This document shows positions 42,783 through 50,666 of a stretch of DNA of 64,000 nucleotides, piece after piece. The stretch covers positions 1-64,000 of the forward strand of contig CATXTO010000004.1 in NCBI GenBank assembly GCA_958402445.1, read 5' to 3'. Numbering within the stretch: position 1 is the first letter of the stretch; each line of letters starts with the position of its first letter. The DNA comes from an uncultured Eubacteriales bacterium (GTDB lineage: Bacteria; Bacillota; Clostridia; Oscillospirales; Oscillospiraceae). The position numbers and the translations under genes were made by a program. Below the pieces are notes generated by a model. The model was given only the letters and a program-made list of their open reading frames with translations. It searched no databases and was not told where the DNA came from.

Positions 42783-44018
42783 TCATTTGTCAATTTTTTG
42801 TACCACAGCCTTGCCGGCCGCGTAGGCTGTAGACCAGGCAATCTGGAGGTTAAATCCCCCCGTGTAGGCGTCACAATCCAAAATTTCCCCGGCAAAATAC
42901 AGACCCGACACCAGCTTGGACTCCATGGACCTGGGATTTACCTCAGAGGTCATGACGCCGCCGGAGGTGACGATGGCCTCCGCTACTGGCCGTTTCCCCG
43001 AAATGGGGATAGAGAAGGCCTTCAGCGCCTCCAGCAGAGCACGTCGATTCTGTCTGGTCAGAGCGTTCGCCTGCAGAGAAAGTGGAATTCCCGCCCGGCG
43101 CAGCAGCACGGGAATCAGCGACCTAGGCAAAAGATCCGCCACGGCATGCTCCATGCTCCGGTTCCGATACTGCTCCAGGTCCCGTAAAATTCTCGCTTCC
43201 AACTTCTCTTTTTCCAGTGCCGGCTTCAGGTCCAAAACCAACGTATAGCTACACGCTGCACGCATGTGCGAGCTGGCGCTGAGCACCGTCGGACCGGACA
43301 CGCCAAAATGGGTGAATAGAAGCTCTCCAAAATCCCGGTAGACACATTTCTCCCCCTCCAACAGCTTAACTCCCACATTACGTAAGGAAAGCCCCTGCAA
43401 GGCTAGACAGTCCTCATCCACCGTTTCCAAGGGAACCAGCGAACCGACGGGCTCTATGATGCAATGGCCCAAGGCTCTCGCCATGCCATAGCCGTCGCCG
43501 GTGGACCCGGTGGCCGGATAGGAGCAGCCCCCCGTCGCCAGCAGCACAGCGGCTCCAGGAACCTGTCCGGTTTCCGTCTGAACACCGCAAACCGCTCCTT
43601 CCCGCTGCAGGATTCGCCGGACGCGAACGCCGCGCTCAACCGAAACGCCCGCCTGCCCCAGGGCGCGCTCCAGCGCCTGCAGCACGCTTTTTGAGCAGTC
43701 CGACTCGGGAAAGACCCGGTTGCCCCGCTCCGTTTTCAGCGGGCAGCCCTGCCGCTCTAAAAACGCCATCATCCGTTCCGGGGGGAACGCGGAAACCGCG
43801 CTATATAAAAACCGGCCATTGCGTGGCACGTTCCGCAGCACCTCGTCCGAGGCGCAGTTGTTGGTGACGTTGCATCGTCCCTTTCCTGTGATGCGCAGTT
43901 TTTTTCCCAACTGCTGGTTCCGTTCCAGCAGCAACACTTTGCCGCCGTCCTGAGCAGCAGTGACGGCGGCAAACAGACCGGCGGCCCCACCGCCGATTAC
44001 GATCAAATCAAAGCTCAT
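42783..44018 (-). CDS. NAD(P)/FAD-dependent oxidoreductase, HI0933/BaiN type
   Basis: This 411-residue flavoprotein has the N-terminal dinucleotide fold DLIVIGGGAAGLFAAVTAA, KLRITGKGRCNVTNNC, and a C-terminal GGVMTSEVNPRSMESKLVSG plus FAGEILDCDAYTGGFNLQIA. These are typical of the HI0933 family, which includes BaiN. The physiological substrate is unknown. It overlaps the RpiR-type gene by 4 bases and precedes cmk by 33 bases. Confidence 0.93.
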   Translation of the reverse strand: MSFDLIVIGGGAAGLFAAVTAAQDGGKVLLLERNQQLGKKLRITGKGRCNVTNNCASDEVLRNVPRNGRFLYSAVSAFPPERMMAFLERQGCPLKTERGNRVFPESDCSKSVLQALERALGQAGVSVERGVRVRRILQREGAVCGVQTETGQVPGAAVLLATGGCSYPATGSTGDGYGMARALGHCIIEPVGSLVPLETVDEDCLALQGLSLRNVGVKLLEGEKCVYRDFGELLFTHFGVSGPTVLSASSHMRAACSYTLVLDLKPALEKEKLEARILRDLEQYRNRSMEHAVADLLPRSLIPVLLRRAGIPLSLQANALTRQNRRALLEALKAFSIPISGKRPVAEAIVTSGGVMTSEVNPRSMESKLVSGLYFAGEILDCDAYTGGFNLQIAWSTAYAAGKAVVQKIDK

Positions 44019-44890
44019 TCCCGTGCTTCCTCATCCAGCTTCTCGTATACATTGTATTCATCCCAGATATGCTCCAGGTTCTCAAACGTTTTGGTCAACT
44101 CTTTTTCCCGCCTGGCTGCGGTGGCAACAATCAGTGCGTTGATCAGACTCAGGGGCGCTACCAGAGAATCCACCAGCGATACCATATCGCTCTTGGCCGC
44201 CAGCACATAATCTGAGCTCTGCCCCACTGGAGAGGCGCAGCCGTCTGTAATACCAATCACTATTGCGCCAACGGCGCGGCAGAACTGCGCCCCCCGTACG
44301 GTAGCGATGGAATACCGAGGAAAACTGATGGCGATAACCGCATCCTCCGGCGTGACGCCCACCAGCCGCTCCATCATTTCCCCTGTTCCGGAGGTGGTAA
44401 TCAAATGAACGTTTTGAAACATGTAATTGAGGTAATACCCCAGAAAGTTTGCCAAAGAACTGGAGGAACGCACACCTAGAATAAAAATCTTTTGCGCGCT
44501 CAGAATCGCATCCACCGCTGCCTGAAACGACTCCCGGTCTATGCCCTCCAGGGTACGGCGGATTTTCTCCGCATCGGACTCCAGGACCAGGGCAAGCACA
44601 TCCTGATCTCCCATCCGCTCCTGGGCAACCTCAATGCGCTGGACAGAGGTCAGCTTGTTTAGAATCATCTCCTGCAGCGCCTTTTGCATGCTGGGGTAGC
44701 CATCGTAGCCCAGCTCCATGGCAAACCGGACCACAGTGGATTCAGATACCCCCACAGTCCTGCCGAGCTTACTGGCCGTCATAAAGGCTGCCTTGTCATA
44801 GGCCTCATAAATGTACTTCGCAATACGCCGCTGCCCCTTGGAGAAAGTGGCAAATCCCGTCTGAAGGTTTGACAAAATATCGTTCGTCAT
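44015..44890 (-). CDS. MurR/RpiR family regulator
   Basis: This 291-residue protein has an N-terminal helix-turn-helix (KLGRTVGVSESTVVRFAMEL) and a SIS sugar-phosphate-binding domain from about residue 115 (FILGVRSSSSLANFLGYYLN). Such proteins sense phosphosugars. The ATG at 44890 follows GTGGGGG; the frame is open 7 codons further. It overlaps the flavoprotein gene by 4 bases. Confidence 0.92.
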   Translation of the reverse strand: MTNDILSNLQTGFATFSKGQRRIAKYIYEAYDKAAFMTASKLGRTVGVSESTVVRFAMELGYDGYPSMQKALQEMILNKLTSVQRIEVAQERMGDQDVLALVLESDAEKIRRTLEGIDRESFQAAVDAILSAQKIFILGVRSSSSLANFLGYYLNYMFQNVHLITTSGTGEMMERLVGVTPEDAVIAISFPRYSIATVRGAQFCRAVGAIVIGITDGCASPVGQSSDYVLAAKSDMVSLVDSLVAPLSLINALIVATAARREKELTKTFENLEHIWDEYNVYEKLDEEARE

Positions 44891-44984
44891 AGTTCCCCCA
44901 CTGCCCTGCAAGAGCCGAAATGTTATATGTTATAATATCAAGAAACCCTCCGCTTTGCAAGAGCTGGGATTACATCCTGCAATT

Positions 44985-45689
44985 TTACTTTTCTTCCAGA
45001 AGCTGCCGCTCCTGTCTGGACAGATGCCGCCACTGCCCAGGCGCCAAATCTCCCAAGAAAAGTCCACCCACGGCCTCCCGGAGTAGCCGCTCCACCCGCA
45101 GGTCCGCAATCTCGCACATGCGACGAATTTGCCGGTTCCGCCCCTCGTGTATCACCACCCGCAGGCAGGTCCAATTCCTCTGGGTGCAGACCTTTTGCAC
45201 CTGAGGCGGACGAATCCGGTATCCGTCCAAGACAACCGGACGGCGCAGCCGCATGAAGCGGTCTTGGGTAAAGCCTGCGACCCACACCAGATAGGTTTTA
45301 TCCACCTCGTGTTTCGGATGCGTCAGCGCATAGGACCATGCGCCGTCATTGGTGCACAGCAACAGGCCCTCGGAATCCATATCCAGCCGTCCCACCGGCC
45401 AAACCCGCTGGCCGCAGCCCGCCACAAGCTGAGCGACCGTAGGCCGTCCCCGCTCATCGGACAAAGTAGTGAGCACACCGCGAGGCTTATTCAGCATGAT
45501 GTACACCTTGGGAGGCTGGGGCGGCAAATGCCGCCCATCTACCTCGATCCGGTCCCGCGTGGGATCTGCCAAATCTCCCAGCGCCGCAATGCGTCCGTTA
45601 CAGCGAACGCGGCCGGCCGCAATCAACTCCTCCGCATGGCGGCGGGAGGCAATTCCCCAGGCGGATAAAATCTTTTGCAGTCGTTCCAT
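44985..45689 (-). CDS. rluB: rRNA pseudouridine synthase (RsuA/RluB family)
   Basis: This 234-residue protein has an N-terminal S4 RNA-binding domain (MERLQKILSAWGIASRRHAE), then the catalytic motif GRLDMDSEGLLLCTNDG near residue 103 with the conserved aspartate, and EGRNRQIRRMCE near 190. It converts a uridine of large or small subunit rRNA. The ATG at 45689 overlaps the stop of dacF by one base, so the two are coupled. Confidence 0.93.
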   Translation of the reverse strand: MERLQKILSAWGIASRRHAEELIAAGRVRCNGRIAALGDLADPTRDRIEVDGRHLPPQPPKVYIMLNKPRGVLTTLSDERGRPTVAQLVAGCGQRVWPVGRLDMDSEGLLLCTNDGAWSYALTHPKHEVDKTYLVWVAGFTQDRFMRLRRPVVLDGYRIRPPQVQKVCTQRNWTCLRVVIHEGRNRQIRRMCEIADLRVERLLREAVGGLFLGDLAPGQWRHLSRQERQLLEEK

Positions 45690-46798
45690 TATGAGCCCCC
45701 CAGTATTCTCTGAAACCAGTTTTTCTTCTCCGGTTCCACGGGAATTTCCACTGTCTCGCCCCATAAGAGCGGAACCTTCCCCACGGGTACGCCGTCCACC
45801 AAAATATGGGCCAAGCCCGCAGGCTTTCCGGCTTCAACCGGCGCGTACGCGAACCCTGTGCCACTCAGCTGAATTTCAACCTGCTCCCCCTCCCCGATGG
45901 GATAGGAAAAATTCTCCGCCGCCACCAGATCAACCCGTCCTATGGTCCCGGATATTACCTCTACCTGGCCCAGTATCTGCTCCTGCTGCACAATCTGCTG
46001 CATGGCATACTGTTGAAAACCCATATCCAGAAGCCGGGCATGGTCATTCCAATCGTCTGGCGCGTTAATTGTCACCGCGATCAGGCGCCTGCCATTCTGG
46101 CTGGCGCTGGAAACCAGAATACGGCCCGCCGCCTTGGTAAAGCCGGTTTTTACCCCGTCGGCGCCCGGATACTGCCACAGGAGCTTATTGTGATTGGAGA
46201 GACTGCGGTCCCCGACCCGAACGGTTTTGGTGGAAACTGTCTTGGCAAACACTTCATTGCCCATGGCATAGGCTGCCAGCTTCGCCAGGTCTCGGGCTGT
46301 GGAGTAATGCTGCTCGCTGTCCAGGCCGTTTGGGTTTTCAAAATGTGTATTCTCCAACCCAATCCGACGAGCCTCATCGTTCATGAGCTGGGCGAAACCC
46401 TCCACCGTGCCGCCGCAGTAGATGGCCAGGGCCACGGCGGCGTCATTGCCAGACTGCAGCATAAGTCCGTATAGCAGCTCTTGAATGGTTAGGACCTCCC
46501 CGGCCTTCAGGTACATGGAGGATCCCTCAATCCCCACCGCCTCCGGGACAATCTTCACCCGGTCCAACACATTGCACTGCTCGCACACCACCAGAGCCGT
46601 CATAATTTTGGTGGTGCTGGCAATCAGGCTGCGGGCATCGGCATCCTTTTCATAGAGAACCCGGCCGGATGTGGCGTCTAATAAGATGGCGTGCTCAGCC
46701 GATACCGACACAGCGTTTGCCCGAGGCAGCGAAATCAGAAGTAGTGCGGCAGCAGCCGTTGCCGCCGCCGCACGCAAAAAACGACGTTTCATTTTCAT
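45689..46798 (-). CDS. dacF: D-alanyl-D-alanine carboxypeptidase (DacF type)
   Basis: This 369-residue penicillin-binding protein 5-type enzyme trims peptidoglycan pentapeptides outside the membrane. It has a signal peptide MKMKRRFLRAAAATAAAALL ending near PRANA, active site STTK (S61-K64), LQSGNDAA and DGVKTGFTKAAG. The C-terminal beta domain ends near residue 350. A start 10 codons earlier (46828) is possible, but the shorter one gives a normal signal peptide. In spore formers this class often acts in sporulation. Confidence 0.92.
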   Translation of the reverse strand: MKMKRRFLRAAAATAAAALLLISLPRANAVSVSAEHAILLDATSGRVLYEKDADARSLIASTTKIMTALVVCEQCNVLDRVKIVPEAVGIEGSSMYLKAGEVLTIQELLYGLMLQSGNDAAVALAIYCGGTVEGFAQLMNDEARRIGLENTHFENPNGLDSEQHYSTARDLAKLAAYAMGNEVFAKTVSTKTVRVGDRSLSNHNKLLWQYPGADGVKTGFTKAAGRILVSSASQNGRRLIAVTINAPDDWNDHARLLDMGFQQYAMQQIVQQEQILGQVEVISGTIGRVDLVAAENFSYPIGEGEQVEIQLSGTGFAYAPVEAGKPAGLAHILVDGVPVGKVPLLWGETVEIPVEPEKKNWFQRILGGS

Positions 46799-46844
46799 CA
46801 CCGGGCCTAGGTTTCCCCGCTCCGGCATTTTTATCCCAATTTTC

Positions 46845-47240
46845 TCAGTCTTTCGCCCGTTCTGCTTTTTTCTCCTCTACCCACGCGGAAAGCTTTTCAA
46901 TCAGGTCGGGAAGCAGCTCCACCACACGGTCCGCCGTCGTATTGGCAGGCGCAGCTACCGGAAGCATCCGCACGGATTCCCCGCGAAGGACCAGAAACGC
47001 GATGGGCGTGATTTTGACGCCGGCCCCCGTTCCGCCGCCGAAGGGCTCCTCCGGCCGGCTGGAGCTCTTTAGCGGAATGTCCGTACCGCCGGCGCCGCAG
47101 CCGATGCTGACCTTGCAGATAGGAATGAGCGTGACGCCATCCGGCGTCACAATCGGCTCACCCACCACAGAATTCACATCCACCAACTCGCGGATTTTGG
47201 ACATGGCGCCTTCAATCATATTTGGAAGAGGATGATTCAT
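46845..47240 (-). CDS. ytfJ: GerW/YtfJ family sporulation protein
   Basis: This 131-residue protein contains IEGAMSKIRELVDVNSVVGE, TLIPICKVSIGCGAGG and GGGTGAGVKITPIAFLV, the glycine-rich YtfJ core. In Bacillus it is needed for normal germination. The start at 47240 overlaps the DUF2953 gene stop by 4 bases, the usual pairing of these two genes in Clostridia. Confidence 0.93.
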   Translation of the reverse strand: MNHPLPNMIEGAMSKIRELVDVNSVVGEPIVTPDGVTLIPICKVSIGCGAGGTDIPLKSSSRPEEPFGGGTGAGVKITPIAFLVLRGESVRMLPVAAPANTTADRVVELLPDLIEKLSAWVEEKKAERAKD

Positions 47241-47848
47241 ACTTGTGCACCGCCTTTCCCGGTTTTCAGAGATCGATACGTTTTGAGAAATCGCAGACCA
47301 TAGATCAATGCCAGGCGCAGCATACTTCCCGCCGGCATCGCGATTTTGGTGCAAAAATACACGCTGGTAGTCTCAGATGTGAAATCACTGGCCACATCGA
47401 TTTTACGCCGCCGGATGCGGAAGGCCTGCTCCAGCACAGGTAAGGCAGCCCCCAACGCACTCCAGGCGCCGGCATAAGCCAATGCCAGCTGGCAGGGATC
47501 CTCTCCCCCCAGGGTAACCCGCAGCTCCAGCTCCCGCACCACCAGGCTACGCCGGAACTCGTGCAGGCACTCAAAAATTGTTTTTACAAAGGGGCGTACC
47601 TGCGCCGCCGCCCCGCCCTGCTTGTCCTCGGGGGCCTGCTTGGATATTCGCGCCGGGCCGTTTTTTTTACCGCGCCTGGATTTCGCTCGCACCTGAAGCC
47701 GCCGGCCCTTGGATGGGTACAGCCGGTAATGGACAGGGCCTGCGGTCAGCTTTACCAAGGGGCCTTTGGTGTCATAGCGAATCAGTACCCCCACCGGCAT
47801 AAGCAACAGCGCCGCCACGGCGCCTAGAATCAACAGCCATGCAATCAT
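47237..47848 (-). CDS. DUF2953 membrane protein
   Basis: This 203-residue protein has one N-terminal helix, MIAWLLILGAVAALLLMPVG, a basic linker and a C-terminal domain with EFRRSLVVRELELRVTLGGE and ending SLKTGKGGAQV. This is the DUF2953 layout, known next to ytfJ and tied to sporulation by context. The ATG at 47848 overlaps scpB by 4 bases. Confidence 0.85.
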   Translation of the reverse strand: MIAWLLILGAVAALLLMPVGVLIRYDTKGPLVKLTAGPVHYRLYPSKGRRLQVRAKSRRGKKNGPARISKQAPEDKQGGAAAQVRPFVKTIFECLHEFRRSLVVRELELRVTLGGEDPCQLALAYAGAWSALGAALPVLEQAFRIRRRKIDVASDFTSETTSVYFCTKIAMPAGSMLRLALIYGLRFLKTYRSLKTGKGGAQV

Positions 47849-48417
47849 GAAAGAGCCTCCGCAGGCGCGTCTTCCTGTAGGGCCAGCTGCTCCTGCGTCT
47901 CCAGGCCCGCCTGCTCGATTTTTGGCAGATCCTCCAGAGACTCCAGGCCAAAGGTCCGCAGGAAATCCTTTGTGGTCCGGTACTGGATGGGACGGCCCGG
48001 CACATTTAGCCGGCCGCATTCCTCAATCAGCCGCTTGTTCAGCAGCGCGGAAATAGAATAGGCGCTGTCGACTCCCCGGAGCTGCTCCACCATTGCTTTG
48101 GTGGCCGGCTGATAGTAGGCGATCATGGTGAGCGTCTCCAGCTGCGCGGAGGAGAGCTTCGGCGGCTTCCGGGTCTCTAGAACCCGGGCCACAAAGTCCG
48201 CCATTTCCCTGCTGGAACACATTTGATAGGCGCTATCCAGCCGGACCACCCGAACGCCCCGCCGTTCAAAAGCCAAACGGTTCATAAGCCCGGAGGCTGC
48301 CTCCTGTACTGCGGCGGATTCACAGCCCAGCGCCTCGCTGAGCCGCCGCAGCTCCACCGGCTCACCCGCTGCAAACAGCACCGCTTCGATGGCGCGCTCT
48401 AGGTCTTCCGGCTCCAT
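47845..48417 (-). CDS. scpB: segregation and condensation protein B
   Basis: This 190-residue kleisin-associated protein has two winged helices: EDLERAIEAVLFAAGEPVEL at the start, and ETLTMIAYYQPATKAMVEQL plus RGVDSAYSISALLNKRLIEE in the second. It works with ScpA and SMC in chromosome segregation. It directly abuts scpA (no gap). Confidence 0.96.
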   Translation of the reverse strand: MEPEDLERAIEAVLFAAGEPVELRRLSEALGCESAAVQEAASGLMNRLAFERRGVRVVRLDSAYQMCSSREMADFVARVLETRKPPKLSSAQLETLTMIAYYQPATKAMVEQLRGVDSAYSISALLNKRLIEECGRLNVPGRPIQYRTTKDFLRTFGLESLEDLPKIEQAGLETQEQLALQEDAPAEALS

Positions 48418-49218
48418 TCAGTCCGTCTCCTTTCTCAGGGCCTCCTCCGGCGCACCCAGCAGCAATAACTCCGGATCCTCCGCCCCCTGGCCCTCCTGCA
48501 GCAGCACGGAGTGTGCTTGACACAGCTCCAAAACCGCCAAAAAGGTAGCCACGATTTCTGATCTGCTCCGGTTGTCCCGAAACAACTGCCGTAGTCGCAG
48601 CGCCCCATGGAGCACCAATCTTTTCATGATTTCCTTGGCTTTAATCGTGACAGGAAAGGGTTCCTTCCCCACAATTCCCTGAAAGCTGCCCGCCGGGGGC
48701 GGCAGCCGCCTCTGGCTCCGTTCCGCCACCTCCGCCAGCGCACGAAGCAGGTCCATGGGCTCATGCTGATATTGGTAGGACCGCTCCCGCTGCCGCGGCT
48801 CCGGATTCTTGGTAAACAAGCCCCGGCCCAGTTCATTTTTTTCCTCTAAAAAGCGGACCGCCAGCTGAAGCTGCTCCATGGCGCTTCTTCTCTGCCGTTC
48901 TTCCAGGGATTTTCGCAGCAGCTCCATCTCGCTCTCCGCCTCCGCCTGCTCACTGGCGGACAGAAGCAGCTTCGTTTTAATGAGCATTAAATGAGATGCC
49001 ATGGTGATAAACTCGCTGGCAATCTCCAGGTCCATTTGCTTTCTCTGGTCCAAATAGGCCAAATACTGCTCCAAAATGGCAGCGATACTCACATTTTGAA
49101 TATCAATCTTATTTTTACTCAACAGGGAAAAAATAACGTCCAAGGGACCGTTAAAATCTTCCATGTTCTCGGAACGGGTGCGGACCACACCTTCCAGATG
49201 ATAACGAGGTTCTTCCAT
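48418..49218 (-). CDS. scpA: segregation and condensation protein A
   Basis: This 266-residue kleisin contains FNGPLDVIFSLLSKNKIDIQ, then ASEFITMASHLMLIKTKLLL, a charged middle and a C-terminal winged helix ending EELLLLGAPEEAL-like sequence. It bridges SMC heads with ScpB. It is upstream of scpB and 9 bases after the protease gene. Confidence 0.96.
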   Translation of the reverse strand: MEEPRYHLEGVVRTRSENMEDFNGPLDVIFSLLSKNKIDIQNVSIAAILEQYLAYLDQRKQMDLEIASEFITMASHLMLIKTKLLLSASEQAEAESEMELLRKSLEERQRRSAMEQLQLAVRFLEEKNELGRGLFTKNPEPRQRERSYQYQHEPMDLLRALAEVAERSQRRLPPPAGSFQGIVGKEPFPVTIKAKEIMKRLVLHGALRLRQLFRDNRSRSEIVATFLAVLELCQAHSVLLQEGQGAEDPELLLLGAPEEALRKETD

Positions 49219-49227
49219 GAGGCACCT

Positions 49228-49923
49228 TTAACCGGCCAAGGTGTTCAGCACGTCAAACGGCCAGTAGCAGATGCGCTCCAAGCCATCCAACAAGCCGTTT
49301 CGAAGGAAATACAGCGGCGTATCCAGCAGCCCCGTCCATACGGCCACCAGCAGGAGCACAAAGCCGAACCGCTCATACCGCAGCACCCACTGGTAAGCCC
49401 GGCTGGGCAGGAAAGCGAATAAAATTTTCGACCCGTCCAGCGGGGGTATCGGGAAAAGATTAAATACCGCCAGGCCAGCGCTGAGAACCGCCACATATTG
49501 CAGGAAATACAAGACATAGCTCATCCATTCCGGTTGATTCAGGGTCCAATAACCCCAATATGCGATGCTGTATAAAAAAAGGGCCAGCGCCGCCAGCACC
49601 ACGTTGGATACTGGGCCCGCCGCTGCGGTGATCGCCATATCCCGCTTGTAGTGCTTAAAATACCCGGGATTGACCGGAACAGCCTTCGCCCAGCCAAAGT
49701 GAGCCACCGCCATCATCAGAAGGCCCACCAAATCAATGTGCTTAAGTGGATTTAGGGTTAGACGCCCCGCGTTTTTCGCCGTGGGATCCCCCAGCCGGTA
49801 GGCGACGTAGCCGTGGCAGGTCTCATGGACCGTGATACACAGCAGCGACGCCGCCACCACAATCAACACATCAAGGAGCTTTTCATATTGCAGCTGGCTC
49901 AGCCAGTCGTGGAGTGCATTCAT
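49228..49923 (-). CDS. site-2 protease family (M50) membrane metalloprotease
   Basis: This 231-residue protein has five or six helices, zinc motif HETCHGYVAY (HExxH) near residue 34, and LFPIPPLDGSK near 165 as the second ligand motif NPxDG-like. It resembles YwhC-type enzymes that cleave membrane proteins. The ATG at 49923 follows GAGGACC; a start 10 codons earlier lacks this. It precedes scpA closely. Confidence 0.92.
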   Translation of the reverse strand: MNALHDWLSQLQYEKLLDVLIVVAASLLCITVHETCHGYVAYRLGDPTAKNAGRLTLNPLKHIDLVGLLMMAVAHFGWAKAVPVNPGYFKHYKRDMAITAAAGPVSNVVLAALALFLYSIAYWGYWTLNQPEWMSYVLYFLQYVAVLSAGLAVFNLFPIPPLDGSKILFAFLPSRAYQWVLRYERFGFVLLLVAVWTGLLDTPLYFLRNGLLDGLERICYWPFDVLNTLAG

Positions 49924-50013
49924 AATGGTCCTCATTTCCGCCGGCAGCCTCACTGCCTTATTATGCTGAAAATTATACCATGCCTTCCCACGATGCGCAA
50001 GGAAAAATCCGCC

Positions 50014-50658
50014 TTACACGTCTTCCGGACACCAAGGTTCGTCTTTTCCGCCGGCTAGCGCAGTCTGCCTGTCGCGCCGGACCAGCTTGTCCATTATCTT
50101 CGCCAACAGCTCTGTCCTCCCCTGCCCGGTTTCCGCAGAAAACGGGAGCACCTCACAGGAGGCCGGGAGCGCAAGCTCCCGGCCGACACGGGCCAAGCTT
50201 GCCGCAGCCTCGCTCTTTTTCACCTTATCCAGCTTATTGGCCACCACCACAAAGGGGCAGCCCGCCGATAAAAACCAGTCCGCCATCACCCGATCCTGGA
50301 CGGTTGGCGTATGCCTGGCATCTACGATTAAAACGCCTAGGTCCACATGGCCCTCGGCAAAATATCGATCCAGTAGGCCGGCCCAGCGGTCCTTCTCCGC
50401 CTGGGAAACCTTGGCGTAGCCGTATCCGGGCAGGTCCACAAAATAGGCCAGCTCGTCAATGCAAAAGTAATTGATGCAGACCGTCTTCCCCGGAAGCTGT
50501 CCGACCCGGGCAAAATTTTTTCGCAACAGCAGCCGGTTGATGACGGAGGACTTGCCCACATTGGACCGCCCGGCAAAGGCAACCTGGGGCAGGCCGTCCC
50601 GGGGGAACTGGGCAGGCGTGGCAACAGACCGGGAAAACACCGCGTTATGCAGGTTCAT
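50014..50658 (-). CDS. ysxC: ribosome biogenesis GTPase YsxC/EngB
   Basis: This 214-residue TRAFAC GTPase has G1 GRSNVGKSS, G3 DLPGYGYA, G4 NKLDK and a usual C-terminus. It acts in 50S assembly. It lies 8 bases downstream of lon, the classical lon-ysxC pair of Bacillota. Confidence 0.96.
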   Translation of the reverse strand: MNLHNAVFSRSVATPAQFPRDGLPQVAFAGRSNVGKSSVINRLLLRKNFARVGQLPGKTVCINYFCIDELAYFVDLPGYGYAKVSQAEKDRWAGLLDRYFAEGHVDLGVLIVDARHTPTVQDRVMADWFLSAGCPFVVVANKLDKVKKSEAAASLARVGRELALPASCEVLPFSAETGQGRTELLAKIMDKLVRRDRQTALAGGKDEPWCPEDV

Positions 50659-50666
50659 AACCCCTC